Shown: positions 1-8,697, numbered from the stretch's first letter. The stretch is DNA of 64,000 nucleotides from Sulfuricurvum sp. IAE1 (GCF_004347735.1 NZ_SLTI01000063.1:168116-232115), one strand, 5' to 3'. The notes: generated from the sequence alone by a model not told the origin. A program made the numbers and translations.

Positions 1-1
1 C

Positions 2-1363
2 AACCGGATCACCATTGAAGGATCGACGGAACTGAGCATCAGCGAAAACATCCGCGGCCGGTTCGAATCACAAAACTGGGCGGTTCTTGAAATCGACGGG
101 CACAATTTCGACGAGATTGACGGTGCGATCACGCAGGCCAAGATGATGAGCCGTCCGGTACTCATCATCGCCAACACGGTGATCGCCAAAGGCGGCGATA
201 AACTGGAGGGTTCACACCACTCTCACGGGGCTCCCCTGGGACACGACGTCATCAAAGCGGCCAAAAGCGCCGCCGGGTTCGATCCTGAAAAAACCTTCCA
301 TGTCGATGCGGACGTACTGGAGCGTTTCCGCTGTGCGATCGAAAAAGGGGACCTCGCCGAGCGCGAGTGGAACCACCGGCTCAAAGAGCTTCCACTCTCG
401 GAACAGAACGAAGCGTACGAGCAGCTGATCAACCCCGATTTCAGCCGCATCCAGTGGCCGACGTTCGAAAAAGCCGATGCGACACGCAACACCAACGGGA
501 TCATCCTCAACGCTATCGCCAAAGCGATCCCGGGATTCCTTGGCGGATCGGCCGATCTGGGGCCTTCGAACAAAACCGAACTTTCCAACATGGGTGATTT
601 CCCCAAAGGGAAAAACATCCATTTCGGCATCCGCGAACACGCCATGGCCTCCATAACGAACGCAATGGCGCTCTACGGCCCCCTGATGCCGTTTTCGGCG
701 ACGTTCTTCGTCTTCAGCGATTACCTAAAGCCTTCCGCCCGTATCGCGGCGCTGAGCGGCATCCAGCACTTTTTCGTCTGGACGCACGACAGTATCGGTG
801 TGGGGGAAGACGGCCCGACCCACCAGCCGATCGAGCACCTGAGCCAGTTCCGTTCATTGCCGAATTTTTATGTTTACCGCCCTGCGGACGGGAACGAAAA
901 CGTCAAGTGCTGGCAAAAAGCGCTCCAGATGAAAAATGCCCCCTCGGCTTTCGTCTGCTCCCGCCAGAACCTTCCCCTCCTTCCCTCGGCGGCAAAAGGG
1001 GAGGTCGCGAACGGCGGGTATTTGCTGATCGAAAAAGCGGACGCGACGGTGACGCTGATGGCTTCGGGCTCTGAAGTTGGTCTTGCCCTCGAGACTGCGC
1101 AATTGCTCGAATCGAAAGGTGTGGCCGCCAATGTCGTCAGCGTTCCGTGCTTCGACCTGCTTCTCGAACAGCCTCAAAGCTACGTCGAGTCGATCATCAA
1201 ACCTTCGACCAAAAAAGTGGCGATCGAAGCTGCCCGAGGCCTGGAGTGGTACCGTTTCGCCGACACCGTCGTCGGAATGGAGAGCTTCGGCGCCAGCGCT
1301 CCGGCGGATAAACTGTTCGAGCGTTTCGGATTTAGCGCCGAGGCAATCGCTTCCAAAATTTAA
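2..1363 (+). CDS. tkt: Transketolase, 5'-truncated by the window edge
   Basis: Thiamine-diphosphate enzyme that moves two-carbon ketol units between sugar phosphates in the pentose phosphate and Calvin-type pathways. The reading frame is open from base 2, before the first in-frame ATG at 143, so the start lies outside the window. About 453 residues are visible; family members are about 640-670, so roughly 200 N-terminal residues are missing. The visible part begins at NRITIEG, the end of the first ThDP domain. It continues through the pyrimidine-binding domain (GIREHAMASI, with the catalytic Glu) and the C-terminal domain (TLMASGSEV). The identification is secure; only the N-terminus is unseen. 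Confidence 0.95.
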   Translation, partial: NRITIEGSTELSISENIRGRFESQNWAVLEIDGHNFDEIDGAITQAKMMSRPVLIIANTVIAKGGDKLEGSHHSHGAPLGHDVIKAAKSAAGFDPEKTFHVDADVLERFRCAIEKGDLAEREWNHRLKELPLSEQNEAYEQLINPDFSRIQWPTFEKADATRNTNGIILNAIAKAIPGFLGGSADLGPSNKTELSNMGDFPKGKNIHFGIREHAMASITNAMALYGPLMPFSATFFVFSDYLKPSARIAALSGIQHFFVWTHDSIGVGEDGPTHQPIEHLSQFRSLPNFYVYRPADGNENVKCWQKALQMKNAPSAFVCSRQNLPLLPSAAKGEVANGGYLLIEKADATVTLMASGSEVGLALETAQLLESKGVAANVVSVPCFDLLLEQPQSYVESIIKPSTKKVAIEAARGLEWYRFADTVVGMESFGASAPADKLFERFGFSAEAIASKI

Positions 1364-1368
1364 ATTCC

Positions 1369-1448
1369 GCCTCGGCTGAGGCAAGCTTCAGTGCCATAGC
1401 GGCTAGTGTAGCCAAAGGGATCGTAACCTTTTGGCGCTTCAAAAGGTT
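1369..1448 (+). promoter_or_regulatory. Three tandem hairpins in the leader of the RNA methyltransferase gene
   Basis: The 89-base gap holds three perfect inverted repeats. GCCTC/GAGGC is at 1369-1382 with loop GGCT. GGCTA/TAGCC is at 1401-1413 with loop GTG. AACCTTTT/AAAAGGTT is at 1425-1448 with an 8-base loop. The last stem contains the only purine-rich Shine-Dalgarno-like stretch (AAAAGG, 1441-1446), just ahead of the ATG at 1453. When folded it should hide the ribosome binding site. No T-run follows any of them, so ordinary termination is unlikely. A regulatory role is inferred. Confidence 0.45.
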
Positions 1449-1452
1449 ATAG

Positions 1453-2205
1453 ATGCACGATTCCCCCGAATATTTAGAGAAAAAACGTTTTTTCGATTCA
1501 CTGGTGACGCTGTACGGCCGTAACGTAGCCGTCGAGGTACTTCGCGACGAATCGGTCGAAATCCACAAACTCCACCTTTCCAAAAGCAACCGGGTCGACG
1601 AAACGATCAGGGAAATCGTCGATTTAGCCGAAATGCGCGGGGTGGAGATCAAATACCACACCAAAGAGGCGTTGTCGCGCATCTCCAAAAACAGCGCTCA
1701 GGATCAGGGGGTCGCCATCGACGTCAAGGCGCTCAATTACCGGAGTGCATCGCAGATACAGAGCGATTTTTCGGGTTCGTTCCGCCTTCTTGCGCTTGAT
1801 GGGATCAACAACCCGCAGAACTTGGGGATGATTATCCGCTCCGCCGCCGCCAGCCGTATCGACGGCATCGTCCTGCCCAAGAAAAATTCCACCAAGCTCT
1901 CACCGCTGGTGATGAAAGCAAGTGCGGGGACACTGTTCAAAATCCCGATCTATTACTGCGATACCCTCGCTGAGATACTCGGATTGCGGGAGACGGCGTT
2001 CATTACCCTCTCCTCCCATGCTAAAGACGACATCCATTCGCTCAAGATTCCTGAGAGGGCTGTTTTTGTGCTGGGGAACGAGTCCGAAGGGGTCAGCGAT
2101 GCGGTGATGAAAGCGTCGACGCACAGTGTGTCAATCCCGATGCACCGGGGTGTTGAGTCGCTCAATGTGGCCGTAACGGCGGGGATCGTCAGCTTCCTGC
2201 CATAA
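1453..2205 (+). CDS. TrmH/SpoU-family RNA 2'-O-methyltransferase
   Basis: SAM-dependent ribose methyltransferase of the SPOUT superfamily. At 250 residues it is close to RlmB (23S rRNA Gm2251 in E. coli), but the target nucleotide cannot be read from sequence. Residues about 15-90 form a SpoU substrate-binding domain. The catalytic domain shows motif 1 (LDGINNPQNLGMIIRSA), motif 2 (VFVLGNESEGVS) and motif 3 (IPMHRGVESLNVAVTAGI), which form the trefoil-knot SAM site. The start at 1453 follows AAAAGGTTATAG. That Shine-Dalgarno lies in a hairpin. The 3' end overlaps the convergent thioredoxin gene by 17 bases. Confidence 0.88.
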   Translation: MHDSPEYLEKKRFFDSLVTLYGRNVAVEVLRDESVEIHKLHLSKSNRVDETIREIVDLAEMRGVEIKYHTKEALSRISKNSAQDQGVAIDVKALNYRSASQIQSDFSGSFRLLALDGINNPQNLGMIIRSAAASRIDGIVLPKKNSTKLSPLVMKASAGTLFKIPIYYCDTLAEILGLRETAFITLSSHAKDDIHSLKIPERAVFVLGNESEGVSDAVMKASTHSVSIPMHRGVESLNVAVTAGIVSFLP

Positions 2206-2512
2206 GATTGTAGGGGCGTGCTATCGCTTCGATCACTTCAGCGACGCTCATGTGCCGGCTTTTTCTGAGGAACTCTTTTCCCTGGAAAAAGACAAGGACC
2301 GTAGGGATGGCAAATACGCTGAAGTGCGATGCGATCTCCGGCGTTTCGGAAATATCGATGCTTTCAATAACAAAAGCCGGGAATTCGTCCATCACGGCTT
2401 CGGAGAGTTTGGGTTTGAGGGCATGGCAGACGTTGCAGCCGGGGGCGCTGAAATAGAGCATGACCGCGTCGTTGTGATGCAGGGTATGGTGGATCGTATC
2501 GAGTGTTTGCAT
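2189..2512 (-). CDS. Thioredoxin-like protein with a CNVC active site
   Basis: Small thioredoxin-fold protein of 107 residues, the usual thioredoxin length. It has the redox pair in SAPGCNVCHALKP at about residues 22-34 and the cis-proline loop AIPTVLVFFQG near residue 69. The dipeptide between the cysteines is NV rather than the classical GP, so its redox potential and partners probably differ from housekeeping TrxA. The ATG at 2512 gives a normal thioredoxin N-terminus; a longer in-frame reading upstream runs through the divergent radical SAM gene and is not real. Only 12 bases separate the two start codons. Disulfide reductase activity is inferred from the family. Confidence 0.82.
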   Translation of the reverse strand: MQTLDTIHHTLHHNDAVMLYFSAPGCNVCHALKPKLSEAVMDEFPAFVIESIDISETPEIASHFSVFAIPTVLVFFQGKEFLRKSRHMSVAEVIEAIARPYNLMAGS

Positions 2513-2524
2513 GAGGGGATTATA

Positions 2525-3400
2525 ATGAAATTTTTCCGCGCTTACGTTGAAGTGACCAATATATGCGGGCTTGCATGCAGTTTCTGCCCCCCGAAATCGC
2601 AGCCGAACACAACGATGCCGCTCCCGTTTTTCAGGGAGGTTTTGAAACAGCTCAGAGGCCGCACCGAAGAAATCGCTTTGCACGTCATGGGCGATCCTAT
2701 GGTGTTGTCCAACCTCGATGCGTATTTGGACGAAGCCCATACGCAGGGATTTCGGGTCATGATTACGACGAGCGGATTTTATCTTGACCCCGATCGACGC
2801 TCGATGCTGCTTCATCCTTCGATCCGGCAGATAAACGTATCGCTAAACAGTTTCAACAAAAACAGTGCGGGTCGAAGTTTCGAGGAATACCTCGAGCCGA
2901 TATTGGCCCTGTGCGACGACAAAGCGGACAAAAGAAGCGATATGTTTATCAATCTGAGGCTTTGGAACCTGGAGGGAACAGAACGGGATGAGGCTTTCAA
3001 CGCCCGGCTGTTCACCAGACTCGAAGGACATTTCGATCTCGAAAGCGGCCATATTGTCCGCCATGCGAGCGGAGAACGCCAGAGTATCCGAATGGCGTCC
3101 AAGGTGCTGCTCCATTTCGACCGCTATTTCGAGTGGCCCGCCCTCAGCAACCCCGATGCGGGAGACGGCTACTGCCACGGTCTGCGTTCGCAGATCGCGG
3201 TACTCTCAGACGGCAGAGTCGTCCCCTGCTGCCTGGACGGGGAGGGGGTGATCGATTTGGGTAACCTGCACGAGACAAATTTGGATAGAATTCTCTCATC
3301 GAAACGCGCCCTGGCGATTGCTTCGGGATTCGAAGACGGGAAAGCCGTTGAAGAACTGTGCCGGAAGTGCACCTACAAAAAACGATTTGACAAGGAGTAA
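2525..3400 (+). CDS. Radical SAM/SPASM-type protein
   Basis: 291-residue radical SAM enzyme. The [4Fe-4S] cluster ligands are in CGLACSFC (CX3CX2C) at about residues 14-21, as the family requires. The C-terminal part has a SPASM/twitch-like set of cysteines: one in GYCHG, two in VVPCCLDG and two in ELCRKCTYKK. These suggest at least one auxiliary Fe-S cluster. The substrate is unknown; SPASM proteins commonly modify peptides, but no precursor peptide gene is visible next door. ATG 2525 follows GAGGGGAT at a good distance. The stop is 2 bases before mgtE, so it starts a four-gene operon with mgtE, the antiporter and the YaaA-family gene. Confidence 0.85.
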   Translation: MKFFRAYVEVTNICGLACSFCPPKSQPNTTMPLPFFREVLKQLRGRTEEIALHVMGDPMVLSNLDAYLDEAHTQGFRVMITTSGFYLDPDRRSMLLHPSIRQINVSLNSFNKNSAGRSFEEYLEPILALCDDKADKRSDMFINLRLWNLEGTERDEAFNARLFTRLEGHFDLESGHIVRHASGERQSIRMASKVLLHFDRYFEWPALSNPDAGDGYCHGLRSQIAVLSDGRVVPCCLDGEGVIDLGNLHETNLDRILSSKRALAIASGFEDGKAVEELCRKCTYKKRFDKE

Positions 3401-3402
3401 AC

Positions 3403-4755
3403 ATGATTGAAAACCTGCTGGAATCGATCAACAATCGTGTCGCTCTGTATAACGAAGGGATTGACGAAAACGTCCACATCTACGAAATCGCGATCCTTCT
3501 TAAAAACCTTCACGACGAAGACGAAGAACTCTATACCCAAACGCTTGAGACCCTTCCCAAAGAGATTTTGGCGGAAGTCCTTTTGGAAATGCCTCAGCAG
3601 CATATGGAAGAAGCCTACGAACAACTGGGGGCCGAAGGGCTTGCCAACCTGGCTTCCGAGCTTGATACCGACGATGCCGCCGACCTGATCCAGCACATCG
3701 AAGAGGTCAATGAAGAGCTGGCCGAAGAGGTCCTCTCGAAACTTCCCGAAGAAGAGCGGGCCACGATCGAAACCCTCATTTCGTACGACGAAAACGAAGC
3801 GGGTGCGTACATGCAGACCGAATTGTTTGAAGCTCGGGCGGATGAAAGCGTCGGCGAATCGATCAAGCGATTACGGGCGATGAAAGCCGAAGAGCTGATC
3901 GATAACGTCCATCAGGTTTTTATCGTTGACAAGCACCGTCGACTCATCGGCGCGATTTTGCTCGAAGACCTGATCCTTCATGAGCCCGACGAAATGTACC
4001 GCGACATCATGCACGACGGTCACAACACGGTGCATGTGCATGCGCACGATCCCATCTACGATGTTGTTGAAGTGTTTGCCAACTATAACCTCAACACCCT
4101 TGCGGTTGTCGACGATAACCAGATATTGCTGGGGCGTATCACCGCCGACGACATCCACGACGTTATGGAAGAGCGGGCTACCGAACAGATTTATCACATG
4201 GCGGGGGTCAACGAAGACGCTGAAGAGGACGAAGAATTCTGGAGCATCGGGAAAACCCGCGCGATCTGGCTGGCGATCAACCTTGTCACCGCAATCGCCG
4301 CATCGGTGGTGATCGGGATGTTCGACGCGACCATCGAAGCGATCGTCGCGCTGGCGATTTTAATGCCGATCGTGGCGTCTATGGGGGGAAATGCCGGGAC
4401 GCAGACGCTTACCGTAACGGTGCGTAAAATCGCACTGGGCGAGATTGAGGGGAAGGAAGCCTATACGACCGTCAAGCGTGAGGTGTTGCTGGCGTTGTTT
4501 AACGGGTTTATTTTCGCCCTTGTCATCGGCGCGGTCGCCTATTTATGGTTTAAGATACCCCTTCTTGGCTTAGTAATTGCGTTATCGATGATAATTAATC
4601 TTTTCTTTGCGGGATTTTTTGGTACACTAATTCCACTGGGGCTGCGGCGCGCCGGAATCGACCCCGCAATCGGATCGACCGTTATTCTCACGACGGTGAC
4701 CGACGTTGTCGGCTTTTTAAGCTTTTTGGGGCTTGCAACCCTCATATTATTATAA
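3403..4755 (+). CDS. mgtE: Magnesium transporter MgtE
   Basis: Mg2+-gated Mg2+ channel of the inner membrane, 450 residues, the full family length. The acidic superhelical N domain fills about residues 1-130. It is followed by a CBS pair (about 135-255, e.g. VFIVDKHRRLIGAILLEDL and LAVVDDNQILLGRI). A connecting helix leads to the five-helix pore domain from about residue 285, with the conserved MPIVASMGGNAGTQTL stretch. The acidic N and CBS domains bind Mg2+ and close the pore when cytosolic Mg2+ is high. It sits between the radical SAM gene (2-base gap) and the cation/proton antiporter (9-base gap). A shared role in divalent cation homeostasis is plausible. Confidence 0.95.
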   Translation: MIENLLESINNRVALYNEGIDENVHIYEIAILLKNLHDEDEELYTQTLETLPKEILAEVLLEMPQQHMEEAYEQLGAEGLANLASELDTDDAADLIQHIEEVNEELAEEVLSKLPEEERATIETLISYDENEAGAYMQTELFEARADESVGESIKRLRAMKAEELIDNVHQVFIVDKHRRLIGAILLEDLILHEPDEMYRDIMHDGHNTVHVHAHDPIYDVVEVFANYNLNTLAVVDDNQILLGRITADDIHDVMEERATEQIYHMAGVNEDAEEDEEFWSIGKTRAIWLAINLVTAIAASVVIGMFDATIEAIVALAILMPIVASMGGNAGTQTLTVTVRKIALGEIEGKEAYTTVKREVLLALFNGFIFALVIGAVAYLWFKIPLLGLVIALSMIINLFFAGFFGTLIPLGLRRAGIDPAIGSTVILTTVTDVVGFLSFLGLATLILL

Positions 4756-4764
4756 GGATCGGAA

Positions 4765-5913
4765 TTGGACAGGCGAGTACGCTATTTTATCGAGGATTAC
4801 TGGGATATTTTTATCGGGGTGGTCTCGATAGCGTTGGCATTCGTTTTTCATCTTCAGCACGAGTCGTCACTGGCGACCCTTTTCGCCGCGATCGGTATTG
4901 CGGCCCTTTCGCTTACGGTGGCTGAGGTCGCCGACATTCTCTCCGAACGTCTGCAGGAACCTTACGGCAGTTTTGTCCTTACTTTCAGCGCGGTTGCAGT
5001 CGAGATTATTCTGCTTTACGTCATTTTGCTGGAGGTGAAACACTCTCCCGAAGTGCTTGAAACGGTTAAGGGGGGGATTATTTCGGCGGTCATCGTCGAC
5101 TTGAACGTCCTTTTGGGACTGGCCGTCTTTTTGGGCGGATTGGCCTTTACGCAGCAGCAGCATAACAAAGAGACTTCCAGTACGTACAGTACCGTTTTAT
5201 TCGTCTCTTCTTCGGCGCTGCTGGTCCCCGGGCTGCTCAGCCATACCGAACACGGCGCGGATGCGCTGACCCATGTCAGTCACCTTATCGCGGGTGTGCT
5301 GCTGCTCTTTTACATCATTATTTTCATTTTTCAGACACGGACCCACACCCATTTTTTCAAAGCGACGGCACGGAGCCGTTTTTTCCGGCTTAAACGCAAA
5401 CTCCAAGAGCACGACGGTGAAATCGACGAGAGTGAATCGACCGATTATATTTTCGAGCATATGAGCACGGCGCTCAATTTTATCGCGATCTTTTTCTTTA
5501 TCGCGATTATTGCGTTCGGTGCTGAGATTTTTGCCGGGGATGGGGTAGCGGTTGCCAAACAGTACGGCATTTCGGCCGGGCTCGCGGGGCTTGTCATTGC
5601 GATCATCAGCGTCAGCCCGGAGATTTTTACCGCGGTGCGGGCCGCGCGCAACGACCAGATACAGAGGGTTGTCAACATCGCCATGGGGGCTTCGACCGTA
5701 TCGATTATCCTGACGGTGCCGATTCTGATGATGCTGGCCTATTTCAGCGGGATCAACCTGACCCTCGATTTCAACCCGCTGCAGATCGGGGCGCTGCTGT
5801 TGACGATCCTGCTGGTATGGAAAACGACCGACGAAGGGGAGACGAACTATTTCGAAGGGGCGTCGCACCTGATGTTTTTCATCAGCTACGCGATCATCGC
5901 CGCATACTACTGA
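4765..5913 (+). CDS. ChaA/Cax-type calcium(cation)/proton antiporter
   Basis: Integral membrane exchanger of 382 residues with about 11 hydrophobic segments and the two inverted repeats of the cation/H+ antiporter family. Conserved acidic segments lie in LTVAEVADIL and EPYGSFVLTFSAVAVEI in the first half, and in VSPEIFTAVRAARND in the second. These acidic helices coordinate the exchanged cation. The start appears to be TTG at 4765, preceded by AAGGATCGG; no ATG fits the N-terminus. The central loop (about residues 210-225) is charged. It is co-transcribed with mgtE. The ion specificity (Ca2+ versus Na+/K+) is not decided by sequence. Confidence 0.85.
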   Translation: MDRRVRYFIEDYWDIFIGVVSIALAFVFHLQHESSLATLFAAIGIAALSLTVAEVADILSERLQEPYGSFVLTFSAVAVEIILLYVILLEVKHSPEVLETVKGGIISAVIVDLNVLLGLAVFLGGLAFTQQQHNKETSSTYSTVLFVSSSALLVPGLLSHTEHGADALTHVSHLIAGVLLLFYIIIFIFQTRTHTHFFKATARSRFFRLKRKLQEHDGEIDESESTDYIFEHMSTALNFIAIFFFIAIIAFGAEIFAGDGVAVAKQYGISAGLAGLVIAIISVSPEIFTAVRAARNDQIQRVVNIAMGASTVSIILTVPILMMLAYFSGINLTLDFNPLQIGALLLTILLVWKTTDEGETNYFEGASHLMFFISYAIIAAYY

Positions 5914-6650
5914 TGGTTATCCTGTTCGCACCCAGTGAGGGAAAACGTCCGGGAGGGACGGGCGAACCTCTCAGTCCGGGCTCGCTCCTTTTCCCCGAAC
6001 TTTATTCCCGCCGCCTCGAAATGATCCGGCTCTACGAAGCGGTCGTGAGCCTGGGCGACGAAACGGCCCTTTCGGAACTGTTCGGACTCAAAGACGCCGG
6101 TGAATTTGATCGTTACAAAGTGCCGTTCGCGCAAGCGGCGACGATGAAAGCGATCCTTCGTTACGACGGGGTGGCGTACGATTATCTCGATTATCCGACA
6201 CTCGATCCGTACGCACAGGAATACATCGACCGGCATGTAATCGTTTTTTCCAACCTGTTCGGGCCGATCGGTGCGGGTGATTCCATCCCCGATTATAAAC
6301 TCAAACAGGGCTCCGCGATCGGGGAGGCCGCGCCGGAAACGTTTTACCGAAAGCATTTTGCCGAGGCGCTGGACGAGTTGATCGGAGAACGCGAAGTGCT
6401 CGACATCCGCGCCGGGTTTTATGACAAGTTCTATGTCCCGAAAAGCAGACCGGTGACGATGAAGTTTCTAAAAGAGGGAAAAGCACTCAGCCACTGGGCC
6501 AAAGCGTACCGGGGGAAAGTACTCAGAGAAGCGGCTATAAGCCGCCCCGAATCGGTAGACGAACTCCTCTCACTCGACATCGAGGGGCTGAGACTCGAAG
6601 AAATCCGCGAGACCAAAAAGTCCAAAGAGATCGTTTACTCCATTTGTTGA
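5913..6650 (+). CDS. yaaA: YaaA-family (DUF328) protein
   Basis: 245-residue member of the YaaA/UPF0246 family. In E. coli YaaA lowers free intracellular iron and limits Fenton damage under peroxide stress, and it has a DNA-binding fold. Family features seen are an N-terminal strand ending in APSEGKR (compare SPAKT in E. coli), SNLFGPIGAGDSIPDYKLKQG in the middle, and a basic C-terminal region (YDKFYVPKSRPVTMKFLKEG). The ATG overlaps the antiporter stop in TGATG, so it should be translationally coupled. The in-frame extension upstream lies inside the antiporter gene. It ends a four-gene metal-homeostasis-like operon; a role in metal or oxidative stress is inferred. Confidence 0.78.
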   Translation: MVILFAPSEGKRPGGTGEPLSPGSLLFPELYSRRLEMIRLYEAVVSLGDETALSELFGLKDAGEFDRYKVPFAQAATMKAILRYDGVAYDYLDYPTLDPYAQEYIDRHVIVFSNLFGPIGAGDSIPDYKLKQGSAIGEAAPETFYRKHFAEALDELIGEREVLDIRAGFYDKFYVPKSRPVTMKFLKEGKALSHWAKAYRGKVLREAAISRPESVDELLSLDIEGLRLEEIRETKKSKEIVYSIC

Positions 6651-6668
6651 AAATCTTTCATCGAAGTC

Positions 6669-6697
6669 TTGACAATCGGCATTGAAATGACTATAAT
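6669..6697 (+). promoter_or_regulatory. Consensus sigma-70 promoter of the tRNA-tuf cluster
   Basis: TTGACA at 6669-6674 and TATAAT at 6692-6697 are separated by exactly 17 bases: a perfect -35/-10 match, rare in Campylobacterota, whose promoters usually lack a clear -35. Transcription should begin near 6704, about 15 bases before the mature tRNA-Thr. Confidence 0.85.
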
Positions 6698-6718
6698 TGC
6701 AGCTCCATTTCGCCTAAT

Positions 6719-6794
6719 GCCGGTTTAGCTCAGTTGGTAGAGCAACTGATTTGTAATCAGTAGGTCGGGAGTTCGAGTCCCCCAATCGGCACCA
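6719..6794 (+). tRNA. tRNA-Thr (anticodon TGT)
   Basis: Cloverleaf with acceptor GCCGGTT/AATCGGC (one G-T pair). The anticodon stem is ACTGA/TCAGT around the loop TTTGTAA, anticodon TGT, which reads ACA-type threonine codons. The T-loop is TTCGAGT and the CCA end is encoded (6792-6794). It is the first gene of the Thr-Tyr-Gly-Thr-tuf array, the same order as thrU-tyrU-glyT-thrT-tufB in E. coli. Confidence 0.97.
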
Positions 6795-6847
6795 TGTAGA
6801 AATCGGAACGCATTACATTTATCAGTGTTAGACCAGATTATGGCCGT

Positions 6848-6933
<86 letters not shown>

Positions 6934-6936
6934 TCT

Positions 6937-7013
<77 letters not shown>

Positions 7014-7111
7014 CTGGGAGCTGAAGTACAACCATAATACTACTTCAATCATTACCTTAAAACTGTAAAAATAGTTTTTAAGCTTCCAAATACGAACGTA
7101 TCATTGTTTAT
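7014..7111 (+). other. AT-rich tRNA spacer with two hairpins
   Basis: The 98-base spacer between tRNA-Gly and the second tRNA-Thr has no gene. It contains GAAGTA/TACTTC at 7023-7046 and a longer stem CTTAAAACT/AGTTTTTAAG at 7056-7082 with one bulged T. No T-run follows the second stem on this strand. These may be processing signals that separate the tRNA precursors. Confidence 0.4.
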
Positions 7112-7186
<75 letters not shown>

Positions 7187-7230
7187 GTAATATTTTTGTA
7201 ATATTTGAAAGCTTGAAAGCTATTTCAGCT

Positions 7231-7245
7231 GTTTTTTGGTATAAT
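7231..7245 (+). promoter_or_regulatory. tuf promoter, Campylobacterota type
   Basis: TATAAT at 7240-7245 is preceded by a T-tract and GG (7231-7239). This matches the T-rich extended -10 known for sigma-70 promoters in Campylobacter and Helicobacter. No convincing -35 lies at 16-18 bases. It gives a leader of about 30 bases and would let EF-Tu be made at higher level than the upstream tRNAs. Confidence 0.6.
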
Positions 7246-7280
7246 TCCAATTTCATTTACACATTCAGTCGGAGGACACA

Positions 7281-8480
7281 ATGGCAAAAGAAAAGTTTAC
7301 GCGTACTAAACCACACGTTAACATCGGTACAATCGGTCACGTTGACCACGGTAAAACTACTTTGACAGCTGCTATTACAGCTGTACTCGCAGTAACAAAC
7401 GGTGCTGCTATGATGGACTACGATCAGATCGACAACGCTCCTGAAGAGCGCGAGCGCGGTATTACGATCGCTACATCACACGTTGAGTACGAAACAGACA
7501 AACGTCACTATGCGCACGTTGACTGTCCTGGTCACGCCGACTACGTTAAAAACATGATTACGGGTGCTGCTCAGATGGACGGCGCTATTCTCGTTGTTTC
7601 TGCAGCAGACGGCCCGATGCCACAAACACGTGAGCACATCCTTCTTTCAAAACAAGTCGGTGTTCCTTACATCGTTGTTTTCATGAACAAAGAAGATATG
7701 GTTGACGACGAAGAACTTCTTGAGCTTGTTGAAATGGAAATCCGTGAATTGCTCAGCAACTACGACTTCCCAGGTGACGATACTCCAATCGTAGCCGGTT
7801 CTGCACTTCGCGCTCTTGAAGAAGCGAAAACTGGAACACTCGGTGAGTGGTCTGCTAAAATCCAGAAGCTGATGGCTGCGGTTGACGAGTACATCCCTGA
7901 GCCTACTCGTGAAACAGACAAAGATTTCTTGATGCCTGTTGAAGACGTTTTCTCAATCTCTGGACGTGGTACGGTTGTAACTGGTCGTATCGAGCGTGGT
8001 GTTGTTAAAATCGGTGACACTATCGAGATCGTCGGTCTTCGCGACACTCAGACAACAACCGTTACTGGTGTTGAAATGTTCCGTAAAGAAATGGAGCAAG
8101 GTGAAGCAGGTGATAACTGCGGTATCCTCCTCCGCGGTACGAAAAAAGAAGATGTTGAGCGTGGTCAGGTTCTTTGTAAGCCTAAATCAATCACTCCTCA
8201 CACAAAATTCGAAGCTGAAATCTACGTACTGAGCAAAGAAGAGGGTGGACGTCACACTCCATTCTTCAACGGTTACCGTCCTCAGTTCTACGTTCGTACA
8301 ACGGACGTAACAGGTGCGATCACTCTGCCAGAAGGTACAGAGATGGTTATGCCTGGTGATAACGTTAAAATCAATGCCGAACTGATCCATCCGATCGCGA
8401 TGGAAGAAGGTACTCGCTTCGCGATCCGTGAAGGTGGACGTACTGTCGGTGCAGGTGTTGTTTCTAAAATCCTTGCATAA
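7281..8480 (+). CDS. tuf: Translation elongation factor Tu
   Basis: GTPase that delivers aminoacyl-tRNA to the ribosome; 399 residues, full length. The G motifs are GHVDHGKT (about 19-26), the switch region ERERGIT, DCPGH (about 81-85), NKED and the SAL box. Domains 2 and 3 follow, ending in [10 protein letters not shown]. The Shine-Dalgarno is GGAGGA, 8 bases before ATG 7281. Codon use is strongly biased and lower in GC than the flanking metabolic genes, as expected for very high expression. It is the only tuf copy in the window; none follows fusA. Confidence 0.99.
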   Translation: MAKEKFTRTKPHVNIGTIGHVDHGKTTLTAAITAVLAVTNGAAMMDYDQIDNAPEERERGITIATSHVEYETDKRHYAHVDCPGHADYVKNMITGAAQMDGAILVVSAADGPMPQTREHILLSKQVGVPYIVVFMNKEDMVDDEELLELVEMEIRELLSNYDFPGDDTPIVAGSALRALEEAKTGTLGEWSAKIQKLMAAVDEYIPEPTRETDKDFLMPVEDVFSISGRGTVVTGRIERGVVKIGDTIEIVGLRDTQTTTVTGVEMFRKEMEQGEAGDNCGILLRGTKKEDVERGQVLCKPKSITPHTKFEAEIYVLSKEEGGRHTPFFNGYRPQFYVRTTDVTGAITLPEGTEMVMPGDNVKINAELIHPIAMEEGTRFAIREGGRTVGAGVVSKILA

Positions 8481-8485
8481 TTTCT

Positions 8486-8503
8486 TCCGGTCCGCGGACC
8501 GGA
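8486..8503 (+). other. Perfect 18-base palindrome between tuf and rpmG
   Basis: TCCGGTCCG is followed directly by its reverse complement CGGACCGGA, giving a very stable GC-rich stem 5 bases after the tuf stop. No T-run follows (TTTAAAGG, then the rpmG start), so it is more likely an RNA-stabilising or processing hairpin than a terminator. Confidence 0.5.
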
Positions 8504-8517
8504 TTTAAAGGTTAACC

Positions 8518-8670
8518 ATGCGTGAAAATATTCACTTGGCTTGTGAAAAGTGCACACGCCGCAACTACCACACAAGCAAAAACAAAAAGACTCACACTGA
8601 AAAATTTTCAGTGAAAAAGTTTTGCAAATTCTGCCGCGAACACACCGTTCACAAAGAAGCGAAGCTTTAA
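8518..8670 (+). CDS. rpmG: 50S ribosomal protein L33
   Basis: 50-residue large-subunit protein. Two cysteine pairs (C9/C12 and C36/C39) mark it as the zinc-binding C+ form of L33. The N-terminus MRENIHLACEKC and the basic HTEKFSVKKFCKFCREH segment fit the family. It lies between tuf and tRNA-Trp, the usual place in this phylum, and ATG 8518 follows AAAGGTT. Confidence 0.95.
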   Translation: MRENIHLACEKCTRRNYHTSKNKKTHTEKFSVKKFCKFCREHTVHKEAKL

Positions 8671-8697
8671 GTCCTTTCCCTTCGGGGATTCAACCAT

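Noticed and set aside
2252..2524. Upstream in-frame extension of the radical SAM protein
   Set aside because: It runs antisense through the thioredoxin-like gene. The natural N-terminus just before the CX3CX2C motif and a good Shine-Dalgarno point to 2525.
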